From the NCBI GenBank assembly GCA_943787265.1, contig CALSLT010000031.1, forward strand, positions 62,001-126,000: DNA of 64,000 bases, written 5' to 3'. The translations under genes were made by a program, and so were the position numbers. Of this stretch, positions 1-9,205 are shown one piece after another. Each line of letters starts with the position of its first letter. Positions within the stretch are counted from its first letter, which is position 1. The notes beneath the pieces are model-generated. The model was not told the DNA's origin and did no database searches. It saw only the letters and a program-made list of their open reading frames with translations. The stretch is from an uncultured Planctomycetaceae bacterium (GTDB taxonomy: Bacteria > Planctomycetota > Planctomycetia > Planctomycetales > Planctomycetaceae).

Positions 1-2
1 CA

Positions 3-1015
3 GTCGAAGGGTGGCTTGCCTCTCTGGCTGAGGGTGGCACCGGGCCACGTCGTCGGAATATCTACCTCGAAGCGTTCCGTGCATTTCTGCGGTGGGCGGT
101 CTCAAGCAATCGCATACTGGACGACCCGCTCGAAGGCATTGCCCGGGCAGACCAGGACGCAGACATTCGAAAAGAGCGACGACCGCTGACCGACGAAGAA
201 TTTCGCCTGCTGACCGCAACAATGCTCCGACCGCTAGCTGAGTAGGGACGCGAAACGGTAAAGCTGAAACCGAAAGATGGAAAACGATCAAGCTGGACCT
301 ACGCACCACTAACCCTAGCAAACATCGACGCGCCGACGAACGGGCGAGGACGACTGCCAGACAAACCAGAACTAATCGAAGAGAAACGAAAACTCGGACG
401 TGAGCGGGCATTGATCATCAACTCTGGCAATGACCGGGCTTCGACGTGGCGAGCTAGCTGCACTGTCCGAAACCTGTATCTCGATGTCGAATCCACTCAT
501 CAATCTTGGACCGGAAGTCTGAAAAGAACCGGCAGGGCAACACGATCCCGCTCGTGACGATCTGGCAGACCGACTCTGAGGCAGTGGATTGCTGGACCGG
601 CGCCGCAGCTCAGGAAGCCACTCAGAACGCACCGACACTGAGTTTCGAAGTGATGCGCCGGCACGAATGCGACGTGGCGACAAGACCAGTCGCCGACGCA
701 GGTAGCGCTGCCGGGACACGTTGCTTTTCAATGTGCCGGACCGGCACGCTCTGATCAAGATTCTCGACAAGGATTACGCCGTTGCCGGTATTCCGAAGAT
801 TGACGACCGGGCCGGACGGTCGACGTGCATTGTCTGCGTCATTCGTTCGCAACGTGGATCGGCGAGTCCGGAGTCTCACCCAAAGCCGCACAGAGCTGAT
901 GCGGCACTCTGACGTGAACCTGACGATGCGCTACACACACGCACACCAGGAACTGAAGCGGCTTGGACTCGCTTCCACGCCGCCGCGACCTGAACCCCGA
1001 CCAGGATTCAGCTGA
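3..1015 (+). pseudogene. Tyrosine recombinase/integrase relic (5' end outside window)
   Basis: Site-specific recombinase remnant spread over several frames. Positions 3-245 encode the SAM-like core-binding domain (NIYLEAFRAFLRWAVSSNRI, then DDPLEG) and end at a stop. The catalytic domain follows in pieces: the first arginine box as GLRRGEL near 430-450, KNRQGNTIPL near 525-555, the HxLRH box as HCLRHSF near 828-850, and LMRHSDVNLTMRYTHAH near 895-955, which holds the likely catalytic tyrosine. Each piece is in a different frame from its neighbour, so at least four disruptions are needed and no active product is expected. It points towards the 3' end of a tRNA-Arg gene 170 bp away, a classic integration target. 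This suggests the footprint of an old integrative element extending left of the window. The family call is firm; the element type is unknown. Confidence 0.85.
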
Positions 1016-1132
1016 CGGGCACTGATGCGTTTCGCCCCTATGTTTGCCCCAGATCAGTCTGTCGGCGTGCACCTAGTCACATCTGGCAAAGTGAGGGCAT
1101 AGTACGGGTTACCGCCGATCATGCCAGCGCAC

Positions 1133-1176
1133 GAAAAAGGCCAGAAAACCCCTGTAAAACAAGGCGTTTCTGGCCA
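1133..1176 (-). terminator. Rho-independent terminator of tRNA-Arg
   Basis: On the minus strand a GGCCAGAAA arm (1166-1175) pairs with TTTTCTGGCC (1139-1148), and a run of T (1134-1138) follows. It begins about 11 nt after the tRNA 3' end and fits a terminator of that transcript. Confidence 0.75.
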
Positions 1177-1186
1177 TTCTTCAAAG

Positions 1187-1260
<74 letters not shown>

Positions 1261-1731
1261 CTGTAATTTTGATTGTAAGCCGTCGGTCCCGAGAGAAGAT
1301 GTTGTACATTGGGAACGTCGAACGAATGACGATTGCGGGAAGTTATCATATCAATTCGTGCTGTGCCAGGATGTAGCTGACAACTTTTTTCTGACATGGA
1401 GCCTCGGAACAGGACTATTTCTAATTAGCAGGTTGCATCGTGCAACACGGGTGGCAGAGCCCAATCGTATGTAGATTTCCGGGACACGTGGCGACAGCAT
1501 TCATCACCCACAATATCCATCTGCACATACGTACGTCTTAATATTAGTATCGACACCACGGCAATGCCGATGGAGAATTCCTCCGTTGGCCCCCTGTTTG
1601 CCGTACCAACTTATCGATCGCAACACTGCCGGCCTTTCTCTCAATTTCGTGGCGTACGATTTCGTGGATGTGGACCGCAACTGCCATCACCACCGATGAA
1701 CTCATGACGACCGCGCCAGTTCTTAACCTGC
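1261..1731. other. Non-coding stretch upstream of tRNA-Arg and the FHA relic
   Basis: I see no credible reading frame. On the minus strand, TACAAT (1272-1277) lies about 12 nt upstream of the tRNA 5' end and may be its -10 element, but I find no good -35 match. The rest shows no convincing repeat or structure. Confidence 0.4.
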
Positions 1732-2111
1732 ATGACTCGCCGCGAGCGATTCATGTTTCTGTACGAGAATCGCCTGCCAAGCCCCAACAGTGCGACTGAG
1801 CCTTTGAAGTCAAGAATTGCGATGATCGAAAGCCGCGAGATTACCGCGTCTGCGTATCTGGTAGTCGCATCGACGGGTTCGTGGTGCGACATTCACGCGT
1901 TCGTACTGGGTGCGCCCGTTGTGATCGGGCGAGGTGGCGCGAATCAGAATCAGATCGTACTGCACAGCGACCGTTGCAGTCGGCGGCACTGCGAAATCTT
2001 CTCTGAACACGGCAACTGGTCGTTCGAGACCTGAAGGGTCGAAACGGCGCCCGACTCAATGACCGCCCGCTCAGAACAGTCAAACCTCTGAATCCTGGTG
2101 ACCGGTCCTAA
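1732..2111 (+). pseudogene. FHA-domain protein, frameshifted
   Basis: The frame from the ATG at 1732 encodes the first half of a forkhead-associated (phosphothreonine-binding) domain: VIGRG, then HSDRCSRRHCEIF, matching the usual GR...SRxH pattern. It stops at 2034. The missing end of the domain, DLKGRNGARLNDRPL, a variant of the usual SRNGT-N box, continues at once in the next frame and ends at 2111. One lost base near 2025-2033 explains this (a G expected before GACCTG). A second FHA gene lies 216 bp downstream, so this may be half of a tandem pair. Between them, a third frame (about 2130-2300) encodes a short acidic stretch with stops that may be further decayed sequence. It could have been a standalone FHA protein or the N-terminus of a larger regulator. 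Confidence 0.65.
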
Positions 2112-2438
2112 ATCGCGAGTACTTTTTTGATTCTTGTTTTAACGTCCAGTGTCTGTGAAATTGAAGGGGCATCGCAGGATGCGAGCGTCCTCGGTTCTGA
2201 CACGACGACCGCCGCTGACAACATGCACATCGCCAACAATGACGCGCCGCGAGCTCTCATCGAACTATGCGAACTCATTCAGATGTTTCGCAGATAGACC
2301 TTCGAGTGCATCTTACATTCATGACGTATGGGAAGAACGACGCCGGTACTCGAAGTTGTCGGTGATTCCGGCACTAAGCGGCTGATTGAACTGTCGACTA
2401 GTCAGACCTTGCTTGGGCGCGATCGACGCAAGTGCCTA

Positions 2439-3672
2439 GTGCTTCGTCATACTTTGATTTGCGGGTAGAGGGATTTGAGCTTGGTGCGTGCGTTGTCGAT
2501 TGTGAATTGCCAATCGACACCTCGCTGCCTGTCGTTGCTGGCAGCGGACCAGGCATTCGTTTCTGTTCGAAGTTCGTCGATATCTACGATGCGGCGATCC
2601 TTCAGGCACTGACGCGTCATGGAGCTGAGTTCGTTCTCTGAGCCCTGTTCATGATTAAGGGGCAGCCAACTGCCGTGCTTTGGAGTGAAGCGAAAATCCA
2701 GGCGACGGACGAGCTCGCGAGCTTTGTCGGCGGGAAAGGCTTCGTAGAAAGCTCCCATGGTGTGCGTATTCAGATTGTCGCAGACCAGAATCACTTTTTG
2801 TGCATTCGCGTATCGCGTGCGGAGAAGTTCTTCCATCTCAACAGCCCAATCGACCTTGGTGCGTTGCTTGCGAACATGCACCGTGCGCCAGCCGGAAAGT
2901 GGTTCGGTGAACATGAAAATGCTGGCGGTTGCGTTCGTATTCGTAGTCAACACGGCGTGGATGCTGTCTACTGGCAGCGATCGGGACGCGAGTTTCCTTA
3001 AGCAATTGCACCGGTTGCTCGTCCATACAGAGCACTGGAAAGTCTGCATCGTAAGGCAGGGCGTACGTGTCCAGCACGTTTTCCATACAAGCAACGAACT
3101 CGCTGTTCGCTTCCGGTGGAATGACCCAGTACTGAATTTTCCGTCGCGTCATGCCGTTTTTTTCAGCGTCTGGCGAACGGTCTCGTGACTCACCGATTCG
3201 ACGATGCTCAGTTCCACGACTTTCTCGGCGAGCAAACGCAGAGTCCAGTTGGCAAAACCTTTGGGCGGGTTTACCCAGACGCAGAGCAATCACTTTCGCT
3301 TCCTGCTCACCATCAAAGAGCTTCTCGTGTGGCGGCGTTTCGCGTGGCTTTCCATTCAAAGCAATTTCGAAACCTTCCGTCACCGGCCGCTGCCGAATGT
3401 TCTCTACCGTATTAATTCGACAACCAAAGGCCTCCGCGATTCTGCGGTCCGTCCAGCACGGACCATCAGCATCGGCTTTCAAGAGCACTTGTGCCCGCCG
3501 CACTTTCTGCGATGACCCGCTCAACTTCTTCACCACGCTCAGAAGCGTTTCCCGTTCGTTATCTGCCAAACGAACCACATATTTCTTCTGCATAGCAACC
3601 CTCCATGGTTGCCAGACTTGTCTCAAAATCAACAGTACCGGGGAACCCCAATTCCAAAGACTGACGAAGCAC
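2439..3672 (-). mobile_element. IS630-family insertion sequence with TA target duplication
   Basis: The 1234-bp element has terminal inverted repeats starting GTGCTTCGTCA (2439-2449 and 3662-3672, reverse complemented), with weaker similarity further in. It is flanked by a TA dinucleotide on each side (2437-2438 and 3673-3674), the duplication expected of IS630/Tc1-mariner elements. One transposase gene fills the minus strand. The element sits inside an FHA gene. Its ends are well preserved, but the transposase is frameshifted, so it would need help in trans to move. Confidence 0.9.
2447..3593 (-). pseudogene. IS630-family transposase, frameshifted
   Basis: DDE transposase. The likely start is MQKKYVVRLADNERE at 3593. 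An N-terminal helix-turn-helix (TDRRIAEAFGCRINTVENIR) is followed by a catalytic core showing CMDEQ, CDNLNTHT and, further on, TPKHGSWL and ENELS, which hold the expected D, D and E. The frame breaks at least three times: an extra base near 3264 (in AAACCCGCCCAAAGG, minus strand), a lost A in an A-run near 3157-3163, and another shift near 2915-2930. The region after KHGSW also carries extra residues compared with relatives I recall (WLNMAEIELS). All parts of the family are present, so it was recently intact. Programmed frameshifting is known in some IS families, but three breaks argue for decay or sequence error. Confidence 0.85.
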
Positions 3673-3980
3673 TAGTCGTGTTTGACGATTCTGGAGTGTC
3701 GCGAATTCATGCCAGCGTCAAAATCGTCGGTGAACAGTTCATCCTGAAAGACTGCGACAGTCGCAACGGGACCTCGGTCAATGATCGAAAGATTGCAACC
3801 GGTTGGCCGCTGGCTAATGGCGACGAATTCTGCCTCGTCGCGCTTCGTTGATGCTGATTCGACGAGTGGGCAATCAGACTCGAAACTCGTCAGCCGGTAC
3901 TTCGCTTTCGGCAGAGGGGAATCACACAGGGTCCGAAAGACGGCAACAGACGACGCTTTGGCGGAGCTACTGACCAGTTA

Positions 3981-4958
3981 TCATCCCGCGCGGCGGATTG
4001 ATTCGTCAGTTGCTTTAGTTTTCTTTTCAGGCTGGGGCGTTTTCCAGCGGCGGTGGACCCAGAAGTATTGTTCGGGGGCTCGGCGAACGGCTCGCTCAAG
4101 GGCCGACGTGAAGTCTTGAGTCATCTCGGTCGTCGCGTCTTTCGATGTGTACTCGCGCGGGTCGAGAATCGCTTCGCAGCCGAGTTCGTACTTCACCCAG
4201 TTTCCGGCGTGGGCATCGTCTCGTAGTCGGATCGAGTATCCCACGCAGACCAGAGCGTCGTAGCGCTGTGCAAGAATCGCAATCGATTTGTAGGTTGATG
4301 CCGGGCGGCCGAAGAAGTCGACAAAGACGCCTCTTCGGCCGGCGTCCTGATCGGCAAGCAATGCAAGATGCTGGTTATTGCTCAGCCGGTCCTGCATCTC
4401 GCCACCGCCGCCCTTCTTGTCAATCATCGCATGACCGGTTGACTCGCGAAATCGGCGGAACCAGTCGTCGAGGTACTTGTTGTCGAGCGTTCGAGCGACG
4501 ACTCCCATTGGAAATCCGAACATCCCGAACGTGGCAATCGACATCTCCCAGTTGCCGAAGTGGCCGCTGAGCATGATTACCGGCCGACCAGAACACAGAG
4601 TCTCAATGACCATGCTCTTGTTCCGAAACTGCACGACATCGTAAATGTTGTTGCAACTGACCTTGCGCGGAAACTGAACCATCTCGCAGACCATTCGCAA
4701 CAGATGCTGCCACATGCCGAAGATCGTCTGGTCGATCTTTTCGTCCGAGAATTCATCACCGAACGACTGACGGATGTTCTCGAACGCGATGTCGTAGCGA
4801 GTCCATTTCTTCGGCAGGACGCGGCACATCAGTGTCGCCAGACCCCACGCCAAAACTCGCTGCAGACGGACGGGCAGAATCCAGATGACTGCGATCAGGC
4901 ATCGGAACGCGGCGTACTCCAAGAGCCGTCGCCACTTATTCTGCTTCATGAATTTCAT
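3981..4958 (-). CDS. Lysophospholipid/lipid A acyltransferase (LpxL/HtrB family)
   Basis: Inner-membrane acyltransferase of the family that adds secondary acyl chains to Kdo2-lipid IVA. An N-terminal hydrophobic segment (AFRCLIAVIWILPVRL) precedes the catalytic HFGNWE box, the H(x4)E motif. DQDAGRRGVFVDFFGRPAST resembles the family's substrate pocket. The length of about 325 residues is normal. The start chosen is MKFMKQNKWRR at 4958; an ATG at 4988 is in frame but adds ten untypical residues. The neighbours (oxidoreductase and tyrS on the same strand) give no pathway hint. It ends 130 bp from the FHA relic. It probably acts on lipid A or another lipid in the outer envelope. Confidence 0.85.
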   Translation of the reverse strand: MKFMKQNKWRRLLEYAAFRCLIAVIWILPVRLQRVLAWGLATLMCRVLPKKWTRYDIAFENIRQSFGDEFSDEKIDQTIFGMWQHLLRMVCEMVQFPRKVSCNNIYDVVQFRNKSMVIETLCSGRPVIMLSGHFGNWEMSIATFGMFGFPMGVVARTLDNKYLDDWFRRFRESTGHAMIDKKGGGGEMQDRLSNNQHLALLADQDAGRRGVFVDFFGRPASTYKSIAILAQRYDALVCVGYSIRLRDDAHAGNWVKYELGCEAILDPREYTSKDATTEMTQDFTSALERAVRRAPEQYFWVHRRWKTPQPEKKTKATDESIRRAG

Positions 4959-5050
4959 GAAAAGGTCACTCCGTTGACCACTCACCATCCGTGAATTTCA
5001 GCTGTCTGCGTGTTGTCCGGCGGAAACTCTCGCTCCAACCAGTCAATTGG

Positions 5051-6127
5051 TCAATTCTTCTTTGGCGGCTTCGGGTCAGACTTCAATGGAAGCTTGACGA
5101 CTTTGCCTGTCCATGACGACTTATAAATCGCCAGAATCAGCTCGACGCTCTTGCGGCCTTCTTCACCATCAATTGCCGGCTTCGCGCCCTTTTCGATGGC
5201 TTTGATGAAGTCTTTGAGCTGGTCTCGGTGTCCGGAATGATCGATCGCTGACGGGTCAGCAGCTCCGCCAGTGTTCTGGCCGTCGCCCATCAGTTTTGCT
5301 CTGACAGTTTTGTCCTTCGGAGACTTCTTTGCGAATTCCCACTTCAGGATGTGATCCTGCTCGACGATCGCTGACCCGGTGGTACCGTGAATCTCGGTCT
5401 TCTTGAGTAGCCCTGGCCATGCGGCAGTCGTGGCTTCCAGAACGCCGACGGCGCCATTGGCAAATCGAACCGTGGCAGCACCGACGTCTTCAACTTCGAT
5501 CCGTTCGTGAGCCAGCGTGTCGGTGAAGGCTGCAACCTCGACAACTTCGCCCATGAACCAGTACAGCAGATCCACATTGTGAATGCCCTGATTCATGTAA
5601 GCACCGCCGCCGTCCATCGCGAACGTGCCTCGCCACCCGCCGCTGTCGTAGTACTCCTGAGTCCGCCACCATTTGACGAACGTATCGCCAAGCGTCAGTC
5701 GTCCAAAACGCCCCGCATCAATCGCGGCCTTCAGTGCCTGGTTCGCCGGACTGAATCGCGACGGGAGAATCGTGCATAGCTGCACTTTGTTCTTGCGGCA
5801 GGCATCGATGATTTTGTCGCAACGTTTGAGGGTGATCTCAAGTGGCTTCTCAACAACAACATGCTTTCCGGCCTTCGCCGCAGCCACAGCCGGATCCATG
5901 TGAGCACCGCTGGGCGTGCAGATCGTCACGATGTCGACGTCCGGATCGGCCAGCATTTCCTTCAGGTCGTGATAAGCCTTGCAGCCGACCTCGTCCGCGA
6001 ACCTGTCGGCCGACGCGGTGAATGCGTCATAGCAGGCGACAATCTTCGCGCCGCGAATTTCTTCGATAGCCTTCGCATGAAATCGTGAGATCATGCCGCA
6101 GCCAACAATGGCGAATCCCGTTTTCAT
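5051..6127 (-). CDS. Gfo/Idh/MocA-family NAD(P)-dependent oxidoreductase
   Basis: The protein opens with a Rossmann fold (AIVGCGMISRFHAKAI) and carries the conserved EKPLEIT loop, where the catalytic lysine sits, and WRGTFAMDGGGAYMNQGIHN in the substrate-binding half. At 358 residues it is of standard length. Members oxidise or reduce sugars, inositols and amino sugars; the substrate cannot be read from the sequence. A good ribosome site (AGAGGAA) precedes the ATG. No signal peptide is present, so it is cytoplasmic, unlike the many Tat-exported planctomycete members. A palindromic repeat separates it from tyrS, so it may have its own promoter. Confidence 0.9.
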   Translation of the reverse strand: MKTGFAIVGCGMISRFHAKAIEEIRGAKIVACYDAFTASADRFADEVGCKAYHDLKEMLADPDVDIVTICTPSGAHMDPAVAAAKAGKHVVVEKPLEITLKRCDKIIDACRKNKVQLCTILPSRFSPANQALKAAIDAGRFGRLTLGDTFVKWWRTQEYYDSGGWRGTFAMDGGGAYMNQGIHNVDLLYWFMGEVVEVAAFTDTLAHERIEVEDVGAATVRFANGAVGVLEATTAAWPGLLKKTEIHGTTGSAIVEQDHILKWEFAKKSPKDKTVRAKLMGDGQNTGGAADPSAIDHSGHRDQLKDFIKAIEKGAKPAIDGEEGRKSVELILAIYKSSWTGKVVKLPLKSDPKPPKKN

Positions 6128-6156
6128 CAGATGTTCCTCTTTGTTCTTGATTGAGG

Positions 6157-6235
6157 AACCACGAAATACGCGAAATGCACGAAAAGGGCTCTTGAACAGC
6201 TTTCTCTTTTCGTGTCTTTCGTATTTTTCGTGGTT
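6157..6235. repeat. Imperfect inverted repeat of the AACCACGAAA family
   Basis: The left arm begins AACCACGAAATACGCGAAA (6157) and the right arm ends TTTCGTATTTTTCGTGGTT (6235), with AAAAG/CTTTT at the inner ends. It lies between the tyrS stop and the oxidoreductase start, on the transcript. The same arm motif occurs around 58306 and 58617, so it is a dispersed family. It could act as a hairpin terminator or processing site; no T-run is evident. Confidence 0.75.
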
Positions 6236-6258
6236 GAAATATTTAGTGAGTCGAACGT

Positions 6259-7488
6259 CTAGTCGAGAAGTTCAATCCGGCAGACTTTTTTCTTGCCAGC
6301 CCAGACGAGTAAGTCAGCCTCGACGTTGACCATCTGGTCGATCGATTCGACCTTTGTCTTGTCCTCGCCCAGCTTCATGCCGCCCTGCCCGATCATTCTT
6401 CGTGCGTCGCTGTTTGAACCGCAGAGTTTGGTTTGCGAAAGAAGCTTGAGGGCTTGAATGCTACCGTCAGATTCCAGCTCGGACTTTGCGATCTCGACCG
6501 TTGGGATGTCCTGCGGAAGTGCTGACTTGTCCCCGATTTCTTTCTGCCAGCGTTCGGCGGCTGCAGCTCCGGAGCCGGCTTCGTGGTAATCGTCGATGAC
6601 TGATTTCGCGAGCGTAACCTTGGCTTCTTTGGGATGACCGGCCAGCAGTGTGTCGATTTCTTCCATCGGTAACTGCGTGAGAAGTTCGAAGTACATGCGC
6701 ATCACCTCGTCGGGGATCTGCATGAACTTTTTCATCATCTCGTAAGGCTCTTCGCTGATGCCGATGTAGTTGCCCAGGCTCTTGCCCATGCGGCGAACGC
6801 CGTCGAGGCCGACTAGGATCGGCGACATGACGCCGATTTGCTGATTGATACCAGCGTCTTTCTGCAGGTCGCGAGCGAGCATGAAGCTGTAAAGCTGCTC
6901 GGTGCCGCCGAGTTCGATGTCCGACTTAATCTCGACCGAGTCCCAGGCCTGCATCACCGGGTAAAGACATTCGTGGAGAAAGATTGCCTTCTCGTCTTTG
7001 TAGCGTTTCGCAAAGTCGTCTCGCGTCAGAAGTTGGGCGACCGTGACCTTGCCGCAGAGATTCAGGATCTCGGGCAGGCCCATCTTTCCAAACCAATCGC
7101 CGTTGCGGTGAACTTCCGCATTGTCGAGGTCCACAACTTTGCCGACCTGTTCCAGGTAATCGCGAGCGTTGTTCTCGACGTCTTCCTCGGTCAGTTTTTT
7201 CGTACGAGCGGCGTCGCGACCGCTGGGGTCGCCGACAAGGGCCGTCGCGTTGCCGATGATGATGACCGCCTGATGGCCGAGTTCCTGGAACTGGCGAATT
7301 TTTCGCAGCGGAACGGTGTGGCCAAGGTGGACGTCGATACCGGTCGGATCGATTCCGTACTTGATGCGGAGTGGCGTGCCGGTTTCGAGACTCTTCTGCA
7401 ACTTCCCAGCCAGCTCTTCTTCAGGAACGATTTTTTCGACGCCGCGGCGGATAATCGCGAGTTGTTCTTCAACCGGTGGAAACTGCAT
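6259..7488 (-). CDS. tyrS: Tyrosyl-tRNA synthetase
   Basis: Class I aminoacyl-tRNA synthetase charging tRNA-Tyr. The HIGH-type signature is VHLGHTVPLRKIRQF, and the KMSKS-type loop is RRMGKSLGN near residue 230. IDPTGIDVHLGH and GDPSGRD are typical of the TyrS family with the long 409-residue form. The C-terminal 60 residues (DARRMIGQGGMKLG...ADLLVWAGKKK) form the S4-like RNA-binding domain. The ATG at 7488 gives the expected N-terminus. It is an essential housekeeping gene with no sign of disruption. Confidence 0.97.
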   Translation of the reverse strand: MQFPPVEEQLAIIRRGVEKIVPEEELAGKLQKSLETGTPLRIKYGIDPTGIDVHLGHTVPLRKIRQFQELGHQAVIIIGNATALVGDPSGRDAARTKKLTEEDVENNARDYLEQVGKVVDLDNAEVHRNGDWFGKMGLPEILNLCGKVTVAQLLTRDDFAKRYKDEKAIFLHECLYPVMQAWDSVEIKSDIELGGTEQLYSFMLARDLQKDAGINQQIGVMSPILVGLDGVRRMGKSLGNYIGISEEPYEMMKKFMQIPDEVMRMYFELLTQLPMEEIDTLLAGHPKEAKVTLAKSVIDDYHEAGSGAAAAERWQKEIGDKSALPQDIPTVEIAKSELESDGSIQALKLLSQTKLCGSNSDARRMIGQGGMKLGEDKTKVESIDQMVNVEADLLVWAGKKKVCRIELLD

Positions 7489-7653
7489 GGCGGGATGGTA
7501 GACCGAAAGCTGGAGAGAAAAGTGGATCGAGCGGGAACATTACCAACGCGGCGCGAGGCCTTCCAGCGTCGGTTCGTTGACGATCCATCCCGAATCGAGT
7601 CTTCTGTCTGCTTGTCTGACTTATCAAACGTCACGCCTCTGTGAGAAACGGCG

Positions 7654-9072
7654 ATGAATTGCTCCGCTCCAAATCGACCGAGCCAGCTACGGGAACGACG
7701 TACGCTGTTTGCGGCCGGCCTGATGCTGGTGATGCTTAGCTCGTTGTCCGGCTGCCAGAAATCGTCCGAATATCCGTCGAGGCCGATCACACTGGTTTGT
7801 CCGTGGGCGGTTGGCGGCGGGACGGACCGTGTCTCTCGGCAGATGGCAGTCTTCCTGGAAAGCGAACTCGACACGCCTGTCAACGTTGTTAACGCCACCG
7901 GCGGCCAGGGAGTTACGGGGCATTCTCGCGGAATTCGAGCGAAACCCGACGGCTACACGATCTCGATGATGACGCTCGAACTGAGCATGCTGCACTGGCG
8001 AAATCTGACCGACCTCACGTGGGAAGACGCGGCTCCACTGATGTCGCTTAATGAGGATCCCGCAGCTCTGTTCGTGAAGGCGGACTCGGAATTTCAGACG
8101 GTGAAGGATCTGGAAGCCGCCATCAAAGACCGGCCAGGAGAATTAAAAGCTTCGGGAACGGCAGCGTTGGCTGCGTGGCATCTGGCGTTGGCTGGTTGGC
8201 TGATTTCGCTCGATCAGAATCCGACGGATGTGATCTGGATGCCGTCGCAAGGTTCGGCCCCCTCGTTGCAGGAATTGATGACCGGAGACCTGGACCTCGT
8301 TTGCTGCAGCCTTCCGGAAGCTAAAAGTCTGCTCGTTTCTGGTGACATCCGTTGTCTGGGAGTGATGGCCGATAATCGGCAGGCGTCTGACGACTTCAAG
8401 GCTTATCCAACGCTGAAGGAACAGGGTTCCAACTGGACGCTGACCGGTTGGCGAGGATTGGGAATCGCAAAAGGCACTCCGCCGGAGATCCAGACCAAGC
8501 TCGTCACCGTGCTGAAGAGAATCGTCAGCGGCGAAGCTCGCGTGAATGGCGAATCGTGGACCGAGTTCATGGACAAACAGGGGTTTGACCATACGTCGCG
8601 GCCGACCACTGAGTTCGCAGACTTCCTGAAACGTAACGATGAGATGTTCGGAGTCATTCTGAACCGCCCGGAGTTTCAATCGGTGCAGTCTGGACCGGTG
8701 GGACCAAATGTCTTTCCGGCGATCGCTGGCGGCATGTTCGGCTTGTCACTGATCACCGTCCTTGTCGGAGCCGGACGACGTCATGCTGCTTCGACAGCCG
8801 AAACCACCTCGTCGGAGACCATTGCCGAGACGGCGTCGCCTCGCGCGGCACTCCTTTCTGAATGCGTCGTTGCTTCCGTTGTCTTTCACATGCTCGCAGC
8901 TGACGTCCTGGGCTTTGTAACAACGTCGGCGATTATTTTGTTTCTGACATCAAAGCTCCTCGGAGCGAGAGTGCTGACATCCGCCGGCGTCGCGATAGTT
9001 GCGTCGATTGGAATCTACGAATTGTTTTCCGGGCTACTGAGAGTTCCGTTGCCGATCGGAATCTTCTGGTAG
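7654..9072 (+). CDS. TctC-TctB fusion: solute-binding lipoprotein joined to small membrane subunit of a TTT transporter
   Basis: Two subunits of a tripartite tricarboxylate-type transporter in one 472-residue chain. Residues 1-34 form a lipoprotein signal ending LSGC. The TctC-type binding domain follows (YPSRPITLVCPWAVGGGTDR, then TGGQGVTGH) to about residue 345. After SGPVGPNVFPAIAG come four hydrophobic segments, about 350-372, 400-415, 420-435 and 440-465, ending LLRVPLPIGIFW, the usual TctB ending. Normally TctC is a free periplasmic protein and TctB a separate membrane protein; the fusion tethers the binding domain to the membrane unit. The TctA-like gene follows 133 bp later. The substrate is unknown (a carboxylate is likely by family). 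Confidence 0.85.
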   Translation: MNCSAPNRPSQLRERRTLFAAGLMLVMLSSLSGCQKSSEYPSRPITLVCPWAVGGGTDRVSRQMAVFLESELDTPVNVVNATGGQGVTGHSRGIRAKPDGYTISMMTLELSMLHWRNLTDLTWEDAAPLMSLNEDPAALFVKADSEFQTVKDLEAAIKDRPGELKASGTAALAAWHLALAGWLISLDQNPTDVIWMPSQGSAPSLQELMTGDLDLVCCSLPEAKSLLVSGDIRCLGVMADNRQASDDFKAYPTLKEQGSNWTLTGWRGLGIAKGTPPEIQTKLVTVLKRIVSGEARVNGESWTEFMDKQGFDHTSRPTTEFADFLKRNDEMFGVILNRPEFQSVQSGPVGPNVFPAIAGGMFGLSLITVLVGAGRRHAASTAETTSSETIAETASPRAALLSECVVASVVFHMLAADVLGFVTTSAIILFLTSKLLGARVLTSAGVAIVASIGIYELFSGLLRVPLPIGIFW

Positions 9073-9091
9073 CAGTACAGAAAACCTAAAT

Positions 9092-9163
9092 CGCAGAGGG
9101 CGGAGAGGCCTCACAGAGAGAAACAGATGGCACTCCTTTTATCTCTGTGGTCATCTCCTCTGC
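9092..9163. repeat. Imperfect inverted repeat between tctCB and tctA
   Basis: CGCAGAGGGCGGAGAGGCCTCACAGAG (from 9092; 20 bases or fewer match at any one stretch) faces CTCTGTGGTCATCTCCTCTGCG (to 9163). Outer CGCAGAGG/CCTCTGCG and inner CACAGAG/CTCTGTG segments pair. It fills most of the gap between two genes of one transporter and may form a transcript hairpin that tunes tctA expression. Confidence 0.6.
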
Positions 9164-9205
9164 GTCCATTGCCATTTGTTGACAAAGAAGTCCCTGGAGC
9201 CATCA

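Larger units (their letters stand above)
2328..3851 (+). pseudogene. FHA-domain gene split by an IS630-family insertion
   Basis: The 5' part starts at the ATG at 2328 and encodes an FHA N-terminus (TLLGRDRRKC) up to 2438. The 3' part, 3675-3851, encodes VFDDSGVSRIHASV and CDSRNGTSVNDRKI, the conserved SRxH and SRNGT boxes. Removing 2439-3674 (the element plus one TA) joins codon CTA to GTC and restores one continuous frame of about 96 residues, a complete small FHA protein. The target was therefore intact at insertion and has kept its frame since. FHA proteins read Ser/Thr kinase signalling, which planctomycetes use heavily; the partner kinase is not visible. As it stands, only truncated pieces can be made. 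Confidence 0.85.

Noticed and set aside
6838..7644. 268-codon frame on the plus strand opposite tyrS
   Set aside because: Antisense shadow of a strongly conserved gene; its composition mirrors the tyrS codons.
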